Shown here: one piece after another, positions 1 to 5,708 of the stretch | Numbering within the stretch: the first letter of the stretch is position 1 | Layout: each line of letters opens with the position of its first letter | Assembly: GCA_003563465.1 (NCBI GenBank) | Contig: PWVH01000063.1 | Coordinates: forward strand, 1-10,536 | Source: Coriobacteriaceae bacterium | GTDB taxonomy: Bacteria > Actinomycetota > Coriobacteriia > Anaerosomatales > SLCP01 | Direction of reading: 5' to 3' | DNA length: 10,536 nt | Notes under the pieces: generated by a model | Told to the model about the DNA's origin: nothing | Databases searched by the model: none | What the model saw: the letters and a program-made list of their open reading frames with translations, nothing else | Translations under genes and position numbers: made by a program

Positions 1-488
1 CCGATCCGGCATTTCGTCCCTTCTTCGAGAAGGCCGCCGAACTCGGTGCGCCGATGATCGTCCACTATGGCGTAACCGTCGATCCCGGCGGAGACTTGAA
101 CTACGCCGACCCGGTGGATCTCTCGCCTGTCGCACGTGATTTCCCTGAGATCACATTCGTAATCGCACACTTCGGTGCGGGCTATCTGGACCAGGTCCTG
201 AAGGTCGCCTATCAGTGTGCCAACATCTGTCTTGACTCGTCGGGCACCAACAACTGGATGGATTTCATGGCATATCCGATGACTCTTGCACAGGCGTTCG
301 AGCGCACGATTGGCGCTTTGGGTCCCGAGCGAGTCATCTTCGGCACCGACTCGGGCACGACCGGCCCTTATCGTGAGTGGATCGCCTATCAACAGGCGGC
401 CACTCTGGTCGAGATCGGTCTCAGCGACGCCGATCGCGACCTGATTCTGAGAGGAAACGCAGTCCGGGTCTTCACACTGGACGGATGA
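1..488 (+). CDS. Amidohydrolase family protein (C-terminal part, cut by window edge)
   Basis: Open from the left edge (reading frame from base 3), giving the last 161 residues of a TIM-barrel metal-dependent hydrolase of the amidohydrolase-2 type. Visible landmarks, counted from the edge, are a histidine in MIVHYG (H21), a second in VIAHFGAGY (H56) and the late aspartate in IFGTDSG (D116). These match the metal-binding and catalytic positions at the ends of the later barrel strands. The end, with GNAVRVF, matches the usual GNA-x-R-x-F close of this family. The N-terminal metal-binding HxH would lie outside the window. The family includes decarboxylases and hydrolases of many small organic substrates, and nothing here fixes the substrate. 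The methyltransferase gene starts four bases after the stop, so the two are probably co-transcribed. Family assignment is firm; exact reaction is unknown. Confidence 0.85.
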   Translation, partial: DPAFRPFFEKAAELGAPMIVHYGVTVDPGGDLNYADPVDLSPVARDFPEITFVIAHFGAGYLDQVLKVAYQCANICLDSSGTNNWMDFMAYPMTLAQAFERTIGALGPERVIFGTDSGTTGPYREWIAYQQAATLVEIGLSDADRDLILRGNAVRVFTLDG

Positions 489-492
489 GAGC

Positions 493-1317
493 ATGGCTGA
501 GGCGACAGATTGCACGGAGCCCGCGCGCGACTACGACCAGATGGTCGATTGGGACAGGCGTCTGGCGCGCGAAGGTCCGTTCTTTCGCGATGTTTTCGAA
601 CGCGCAGGAGTCAGGCGACTGATCGACGTGGGATGCGGCAGCGGGAAGCACGCGATAATGTTCAGCGAATGGGGCATCGAAGTCATCGGCGTAGATCCCA
701 GCGAGCCGATGCTCCTGCAAGCAGGAGATAACGCTGCGGCAGCTGGCGCGGATGTCCGCTTTGTCGAGGGCGGGTTCGGCGAGCTCGAACGAATCGTTGG
801 GACTGACTGGGACGCGGTCACAACCCTCGGCAACGGCCTGCCTCACGTTGACGGTGCCGACGGATTGACCGACGCCCTGGCCGATTTCGCTGCCGTGCTC
901 AGACCGGGGGGCGTCGCGGTGCTTCATCTGCTAAACCACTCACGGCTTATCGAGAGCCAGACGCGGATGATGCCTGCCGTGTTTCGAGAGACGCCGGAGG
1001 GAGACCGGGTGTTCTTGAAAGTGATCGATTATGTCGACGAAGGCATCATGTTCGATTTCGTGACGCTTACGCGGGATCCCGAAGCGGGACCGAGTCCAGG
1101 CGGAGCGTTCGCGGTCGATGATCCCGCCGCCACTGGCTGGCATCTGCGGTCCCGAAGATCGATACACACCGCCTTGCCCATCGAGATGCTCTTGGAGGCT
1201 CTAAGCACTGCAGGCTTCGACGCGATAGACAGCTTTGGCGACCATTCGAGACGCCCGCTCTCTCGATCCGAAGACGAGTCGGTGATAGTCGTGGCGCGCC
1301 GTTCCCAGAAAGACTAG
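493..1317 (+). CDS. Class I SAM-dependent methyltransferase, resembling glycine/sarcosine N-methyltransferases
   Basis: A complete 274-residue Rossmann-fold methyltransferase. The SAM-binding motif I is LIDVGCGSG (residues 43-51). The acidic end of strand 2 is D68 in VIGVDPSEPM, strand 4 is around residues 107-118 (AVTTLGNGLPH), and a strand-5 segment follows RPGG at about 137-148. The N-terminal stretch YDQMVDW and the LGNGLPH segment recall glycine/sarcosine N-methyltransferases (YD-x-x-VDW, LGNS-x-x-H), so a small amine or amino-acid acceptor is possible, but this rests on remembered similarity only. The ATG at 493 has only a weak purine stretch (GATGAGAG) upstream and probably relies on translation from the preceding gene, whose stop is four bases away. 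The stop codon overlaps that of the convergent maf gene. Confidence 0.85.
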   Translation: MAEATDCTEPARDYDQMVDWDRRLAREGPFFRDVFERAGVRRLIDVGCGSGKHAIMFSEWGIEVIGVDPSEPMLLQAGDNAAAAGADVRFVEGGFGELERIVGTDWDAVTTLGNGLPHVDGADGLTDALADFAAVLRPGGVAVLHLLNHSRLIESQTRMMPAVFRETPEGDRVFLKVIDYVDEGIMFDFVTLTRDPEAGPSPGGAFAVDDPAATGWHLRSRRSIHTALPIEMLLEALSTAGFDAIDSFGDHSRRPLSRSEDESVIVVARRSQKD

Positions 1318-1997
1318 CTGTCGACTGCCTTTACGAGCCGCGGGCCAAGAAGGCAGTGTCTGCCGCGCGCGAGGTCGCATTGTGCAACGGGCGCCTTCGG
1401 CCGGTCGAGATCGAGCCTCTTCCGCATTCGCCGCAGAGTGACGTACAAGTGACAAAGGGGAAGCCCGGCGACGTTTTGGAAGCATTGGTCGTCGTCCACA
1501 TCGGCAAGATGGTTTTCGATGTTGTACGCGCCCGCACAGCCCATCAGCTCCTCTTTGGCCACCCAGGCGGCGATATCGGCCTCGGAGAGTTTGCGCATGC
1601 GTACGGGCGTGGAGACCGCGAACACCTCGGGCTCGTCTTCTTCGGCAGGGAGGACGGCGCAGCCCGTGACTACTTCGTGAGAACTTCCGGCAAGAGAGCG
1701 AAGCATTCGGCGAGCATCTTCGAGATCTTCAGGCTTTCCGAAGATGCTTCCCGCGTGCACCACCAGCGTGTCGAAGGAGAGCAAGATTCCGGCATGCCCA
1801 GCTTGCCGCGCGGCCCGAGCCTTCTGCACGGCCAGGGATATCGCAAGTGCGCCGGGCCGCGAGGAGAGGGGCGAAGAGAGGTCCTCGACGATGTCCGATT
1901 GTGTGGCCTCGAAGGGAAGGCCGAGCATCGCGAGTAGACGCCTGCGGCGCGGGGAAGCGGAGGCTAGCACGAGTCTGTGTTCGGCAGACGGAGGCAC
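1314..1997 (-). CDS. maf: Maf family nucleotide pyrophosphatase
   Basis: Maf proteins hydrolyse non-canonical or modified nucleoside triphosphates and have been linked to arrest of septum formation. This 227-residue product opens with LVLASASPRRRRLL, the family's SxSPRR nucleotide-binding motif. It continues with SDIVED, the catalytic-aspartate segment SFDTLVV (A is usual where S stands), and GKPEDLEDARRMLRSLAG followed by HEVVTG, all in canonical order. The segment CAGAYNIENH stands where most members have KAGAYGIQG. After GLPLCHLY there is a basic, cysteine-containing tail of about 40 residues, making it longer than the usual 190-200. I chose GTG 1997 because it lies 13 codons before the conserved PRR motif and seven bases after a good -10 element. 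No better in-frame start lies between it and the divergent gene. Stop codon shared with the convergent methyltransferase. Confidence 0.88.
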   Translation of the reverse strand: MPPSAEHRLVLASASPRRRRLLAMLGLPFEATQSDIVEDLSSPLSSRPGALAISLAVQKARAARQAGHAGILLSFDTLVVHAGSIFGKPEDLEDARRMLRSLAGSSHEVVTGCAVLPAEEDEPEVFAVSTPVRMRKLSEADIAAWVAKEELMGCAGAYNIENHLADVDDDQCFQNVAGLPLCHLYVTLRRMRKRLDLDRPKAPVAQCDLARGRHCLLGPRLVKAVDS

Positions 1998-2004
1998 AAG
2001 CGGG

Positions 2005-2013
2005 ATGATAGCA
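2005..2013 (-). promoter_or_regulatory. Extended -10 promoter of maf, apparently giving a leaderless message
   Basis: Read on the minus strand, TGC-TATCAT is an extended -10 element (TGn plus a hexamer matching TATAAT at five of six bases). Seven bases (CCCGCTT) separate it from GTG 1997, so the expected transcription start is the first base of the start codon. There is no SD in front of that GTG, which fits leaderless initiation. A -35 match (TCACCA at 2033-2028, 17-base spacer) is weak. Its upstream half overlaps the promoter of the divergent HEAT gene. Confidence 0.55.
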
Positions 2014-2042
2014 TCGCTTCGTGTCGGTGGTGACGGAGTGCC

Positions 2043-2048
2043 TATAAT
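2043..2048 (+). promoter_or_regulatory. -10 box (TATAAT) of the HEAT/HD-GYP operon
   Basis: A perfect consensus TATAAT stands in otherwise GC-rich DNA, with predicted transcription start near 2055. The -35 region is poor (best candidates TTCGTG at 2018-2023 or GTGTCG at 2021-2026). The position explains the divergent layout: the start lies upstream of the GGAGG at 2078. It also rules out ATG 2047, which overlaps this box, as a translation start on this transcript. Confidence 0.6.
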
Positions 2049-2077
2049 GGGGGTATCGCTGAATCGTTCCGTCCGAC

Positions 2078-2082
2078 GGAGG
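2078..2082 (+). promoter_or_regulatory. Ribosome binding site deciding the HEAT-protein start
   Basis: GGAGG directly abuts ATG 2083, which is too close for initiation, but lies nine bases before the in-frame TTG 2092. This spacing favours TTG 2092 as the start. Confidence 0.55.
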
Positions 2083-2091
2083 ATGACCGGC

Positions 2092-4254
2092 TTGCCTGGT
2101 TCCAGTGAGGCCACACAGGCTCCCGCAAAGGTGGAGCGGTTCGTCAAACAACTCCTGATCGCCTACCGGGCCGTCATACTGTATCCGCCAGCCAGCAACA
2201 TTCCTGCAGAGAACGCCAGACTTGCCCTCGAGACGCTGTCGTCGCTTCTCTCGGATGATCATGACGTGCGGCTTACCATCGCGAAAGACGGGCTATCGTA
2301 TCACGGAACACCTGTGTTGCCGGGCAGGGACGCCTTCACCGCGTTTTCCAGGGAACTCTACAATCACGGTCTCGCAGAGGTGCGATTCCACCCTGGGCTC
2401 ACGCACGAGACCCTCGTAGCTTTCTTGGGCGTCTTGGGCAGAGAGCCCGACCAGATCGATGGCGCCGAAGGCTTCGCGGCGCAGCTCTGGGAGGCCGGTG
2501 TGGACACGATTACCGTGACCGGAACGAGCAAGGTCATCCTCGAAGGCGACGAAGGAGATATCGCCTCCGGACCGGACATCGGGTCCTGGCCGCCGAGCCC
2601 CCATGAGATCGACGAGGCGCTGCCGGCGGCTCTCGAAGGCGTACAACCCGAGTTGGCGCTTCTTACTAGAGTGCTGCAGGCCCCCGAGATCGTCCGGGAG
2701 TACCTCTCTTACGGGTTTTCCGCTGCCGGACCTGAGAAGTCACCCGAGGAGGCGGCACGCGGTGTGAAGGTCGCGGAGCTGGCACACCTAGCGCACAGGC
2801 TCGAAGGGGATGTCAGCGGCGAAGCGATGGAGTGTCTTTCGGCGGCCGTAGAGATGCTGCCCGGCTCTCAGAGATACGCATTGCTGGCCCAGCGTCTGTT
2901 GACCGAAGCACGCATGGATACTGCCGCAGCCGAGCTCGTCGGCCACATGGGGATCGAGGACGTCTGCAGGGCTTTGGTTTCGGAGGCCGGTACCAGCGAA
3001 GTGTCGACAGAAGGTTTGGCTCGCGCCATCCGCAATCTTGCCCTGGCCGGGCTGGCCAGCCGCGATGAGGTGCTGGAGGTATCGGGGACGATCATGAGCG
3101 AAGCCGGTCTCGCGCAAGAGACCGTGGAGAGCGTGCTGGAGGCGGCAGCGCCCCGCAAGCTCGTGGTCAAAGATGAGGCAAGGGTGAGGGTATCGGGCGA
3201 ACGAGGTTCGGAGTCCGTTCTCAGGCTGATCGACCTTGCTGTCGGAACCCCCGCCGGATCGGTTGACGATCCGGAGAGAGAAGCTCTGGTCGAGGAGGTG
3301 GAGCGAGGAATCGGCGACGCCGAAGTGATGGGAGCGCTCGTCACGCTCGTCACCTCAGAGGTCTCGGCCGAGCAGCTCTCTGAGACTATGATGCTGCTCG
3401 AAGAGGGACTCGCGCTGCTGGTGGGCAGCGGGGAGTACCGAGTTGCCGCGGATGCTGCCGAGGCCCTCCTGTCCGCCGCGGCAGAAGGCGATGAGGAGAA
3501 ACGGTTACTCCTGGCCGATGCTGCGAAGACGCTTGCCGGAAGGGACCAGATGGAGGCCATCACGCGCGCAATGGGCTCCCATCCCAAGGGAGGGCCCGAG
3601 CATGAGGCCTGCGCCCGGCTTCTCTCCACGCTGGGGGATCTGACTATCGGCCCTCTTCTGGAGGTACTGGCAGATGAACCAGAAATGGCCGTGCGAAAAT
3701 CCATCGTCGAGACCATCTCCCAGATTGCCGGCGACCACATTATGGAGCTTGCCGCAAGGCTCGGGGACCCACGATGGTATTTCGTCCGCAACATCGTAAC
3801 GATTCTGGGCTCTACCCGTCGCCCGGAGGCCGTGTCGGCTATGAGCCGCACGGTACGTCACCCAGACGCCCGGGTGCGTCGGGAGACTATCAGGGCTCTG
3901 GCGGGCATACACGACCGACGGGCCACCGAGATGCTCGCTGCATGCCTTGAAGACACGGATGCGGGCAACGTTCAGCTGGCTGCCCGTTATCTCGGCAATT
4001 TGAGAGCGCGTGCCGCGTTACCTGCTTTGCATCTTGTGGCGCTTGGAGAAGGCAAGGGCAACCGCGAGCCCGGCCCCAGAGCAGAGGCGATCGAGGCGCT
4101 CGGCGCCATCGGATCGGAAGAATCCGTTCCTGTCCTGAAGACTGTCATGCGTAAGGGAATCTGGCGAGGCCCCAAGCGTTCCAAGCTTCTGCGCAACGCG
4201 GCCACTGCCGCGCTCGAGTCCATCCAGGCCAGTAAGGAGGAGAAGGACTCGTGA
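2092..4254 (+). CDS. HEAT-repeat protein with N-terminal domain shared with the adjacent HD-GYP protein
   Basis: A soluble protein of about 720 residues with no signal peptide or membrane segment. Residues about 20-142 form an alpha/beta domain with LYPPASNIPA, an LTIAKDGLSYHG strand pair and a helix/strand HGLAEVRFHPGLTHETL. The same order of elements is found in the next gene's product. Residues about 170-500 are alpha-helical, acidic and unrecognised. Residues about 505-715 carry HEAT/PBS-lyase-like helical repeats, clearest in DPRWYFVRN...LGSTRRPEAV, HPDARVRRETIRALAGI and PRAEAIEALGAIGSEESVPVL. Such repeats usually serve as protein-binding scaffolds. HEAT proteins of this style occur beside HD-GYP genes in other bacteria (general knowledge). 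Start chosen as TTG 2092 from the GGAGG spacing; ATG 2083 is the alternative. The stop overlaps the next GTG in GTGA, implying translational coupling. Likely role: a scaffold or regulator in the HD-GYP pathway (inference). Confidence 0.8.
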   Translation: MPGSSEATQAPAKVERFVKQLLIAYRAVILYPPASNIPAENARLALETLSSLLSDDHDVRLTIAKDGLSYHGTPVLPGRDAFTAFSRELYNHGLAEVRFHPGLTHETLVAFLGVLGREPDQIDGAEGFAAQLWEAGVDTITVTGTSKVILEGDEGDIASGPDIGSWPPSPHEIDEALPAALEGVQPELALLTRVLQAPEIVREYLSYGFSAAGPEKSPEEAARGVKVAELAHLAHRLEGDVSGEAMECLSAAVEMLPGSQRYALLAQRLLTEARMDTAAAELVGHMGIEDVCRALVSEAGTSEVSTEGLARAIRNLALAGLASRDEVLEVSGTIMSEAGLAQETVESVLEAAAPRKLVVKDEARVRVSGERGSESVLRLIDLAVGTPAGSVDDPEREALVEEVERGIGDAEVMGALVTLVTSEVSAEQLSETMMLLEEGLALLVGSGEYRVAADAAEALLSAAAEGDEEKRLLLADAAKTLAGRDQMEAITRAMGSHPKGGPEHEACARLLSTLGDLTIGPLLEVLADEPEMAVRKSIVETISQIAGDHIMELAARLGDPRWYFVRNIVTILGSTRRPEAVSAMSRTVRHPDARVRRETIRALAGIHDRRATEMLAACLEDTDAGNVQLAARYLGNLRARAALPALHLVALGEGKGNREPGPRAEAIEALGAIGSEESVPVLKTVMRKGIWRGPKRSKLLRNAATAALESIQASKEEKDS

Positions 4255-5651
4255 GCAAGGAAAGCAAGACGCATGTCGCGCCGAACGGCTCACACTCGGC
4301 CAAGCAGCTCCTTCGGGTGCGCGATCTGCTCGCACGTTTCCACGCCGTGCGCAAGACGGGCAGACTCTACTCGGCGACGCATCCGGCCACCTCGGTTGCG
4401 GTCGCGGATCTCAAGGCGGTTGTGGACCTCTATCACGAAGAGGGTCTCGATGTCGCGGTGGCGTTCTCCGAAGGAGAGCTGCTCTTCCACAACCAGATAA
4501 TGCCTCGGGAGAGCATTCTGTTCGATCAGCTCATCCGTGACATGTCCAGCCTCGGTGTTGGGAGCATCGAGATCACCAGAGGCGTTACTGCCGAAGAGCT
4601 GTCTCGAGTAGTGCCGCTGCTTTCGGCCGGAAGAACCGAGATCGAGGCTGCAGGCGGTATCGAGAAGATGCTAGCCGATGCTGGACTCACCCATGTGAGG
4701 GTTGGCGAGAGCCGCTCTCGGCGTCATGCCGACCAGATTGTGGACTACGAACAGGCCACCCACTCGTATCGGAGCGCGATCGGCCTCATGCGGGAGATGG
4801 ACGGGCTCGTGCGCGAGAACCGGGGTATCGAGAGAGAAGCGATCGATGGCGTGGTAGAAGGTCTCGTAAGCAGCGTCTTAGGCAACCGCGAAGCGATGCT
4901 GGAGCTGTCGGGCCTGCGTAGCCACGACGAGTACACCTTCTATCACTCGGCGAACGTGGCTATTCTGTCGTTGGCCTTGGGCTCGAGAATCACCGACGAC
5001 CACCGCTTCCTTTCTTCACTCGGGGTCGGATCACTCCTTCATGACGTGGGTAAGATGTGCGTGGATCTATCCATCCTGAATAAGGTCGGACCGTTGTCTT
5101 CGGACGAGTGGGAGGAGATGCAACGGCACCCGCAGAACGGTGTCAGGGTAGCGCTGCAGGTTCCTGGGCTCGACAAGTCGGCAATCGTCATGATTCTGGA
5201 ACACCACGCGCGATATGACGGCACGGGCTATCCACCCATCGTCCCGAAGAGACCCCAGCACCTGACATCGCGTATAGTGGCAGTGGCCGATTCTTACGAT
5301 GCGATGACGTCTCGTCGGTCCTACAGCGGAGCACGGCGGAACGATGAGGCGATGGCAATTCTGGCCAAGAGCGCAGGCAAAGCTCTCGATCCGGCGCTAG
5401 TTCGGCTCTTCGTGGGCTTGCTCGGCGTCTATCCGCCGCGCTCCGTGGTACGGTTAAGTGACGGAAGCACGGCGGTCGTGTGGCGCCCCAACGAATCCGA
5501 ACCGCTTCGGCCCAAGGTCAAGGTCATCGCGGAACCGTCCGGGGCGATGATCGACCCTAGAGTGCTCGACCTGGCCGAGGAGGGCTCTCCGGCTATCGAG
5601 TGCGGGCTCGACCCCGCTGACACCAACGTTGACGCGAACGACTACGTGTGA
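4251..5651 (+). CDS. HD-GYP domain phosphodiesterase (probable c-di-GMP hydrolase)
   Basis: A 466-residue cytoplasmic protein with no membrane segments. Residues 20-151 form the N-terminal domain it shares with the upstream HEAT protein, residues 165-215 a helical linker, and residues about 220-392 an HD-GYP domain. Visible active-site residues are H232, H264-D265 with K268 (LLHDVGK), H293 (HPQNG), H318-H319 (EHHARYDGTGYP, with the GYP motif at 326-328) and D347 (VADSYDAM). Spacing matches the metal ligands of the characterised enzyme PmGH as I recall it. The position of that enzyme's extra glutamate ligand is Y228 here, suggesting a two-metal site. HD-GYP enzymes hydrolyse c-di-GMP to pGpG or GMP. 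A C-terminal beta segment (RLSDGSTAVVWRPN) is usual in relatives. GTG start with GGAGG ten bases upstream, overlapping the previous stop by four bases. No GGDEF gene is in the window. Confidence 0.92.
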   Translation: MSKESKTHVAPNGSHSAKQLLRVRDLLARFHAVRKTGRLYSATHPATSVAVADLKAVVDLYHEEGLDVAVAFSEGELLFHNQIMPRESILFDQLIRDMSSLGVGSIEITRGVTAEELSRVVPLLSAGRTEIEAAGGIEKMLADAGLTHVRVGESRSRRHADQIVDYEQATHSYRSAIGLMREMDGLVRENRGIEREAIDGVVEGLVSSVLGNREAMLELSGLRSHDEYTFYHSANVAILSLALGSRITDDHRFLSSLGVGSLLHDVGKMCVDLSILNKVGPLSSDEWEEMQRHPQNGVRVALQVPGLDKSAIVMILEHHARYDGTGYPPIVPKRPQHLTSRIVAVADSYDAMTSRRSYSGARRNDEAMAILAKSAGKALDPALVRLFVGLLGVYPPRSVVRLSDGSTAVVWRPNESEPLRPKVKVIAEPSGAMIDPRVLDLAEEGSPAIECGLDPADTNVDANDYV

Positions 5652-5708
5652 TCGTCATCCGGACGGGAAAGTCTCGACTGGCAACGAGTGAAGGACGTGT
5701 GACCCACA

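Noticed and set aside
1356..1937. 193-codon frame on + opposite maf
   Set aside because: Antisense shadow of the Maf gene; no SD and no recognisable domain.
1744..2091. N-terminal extension of the HEAT protein from upstream ATG codons
   Set aside because: It lies antisense to conserved Maf motifs and upstream of or across the TATAAT at 2043. ATG 2047 overlaps that box and could not be translated from its transcript.
2868..3851. 327-codon Ser/Ala-rich frame on - opposite the HEAT gene
   Set aside because: Low-complexity reverse-strand shadow of a GC-rich gene, overlapping a well-supported coding frame for its whole length.
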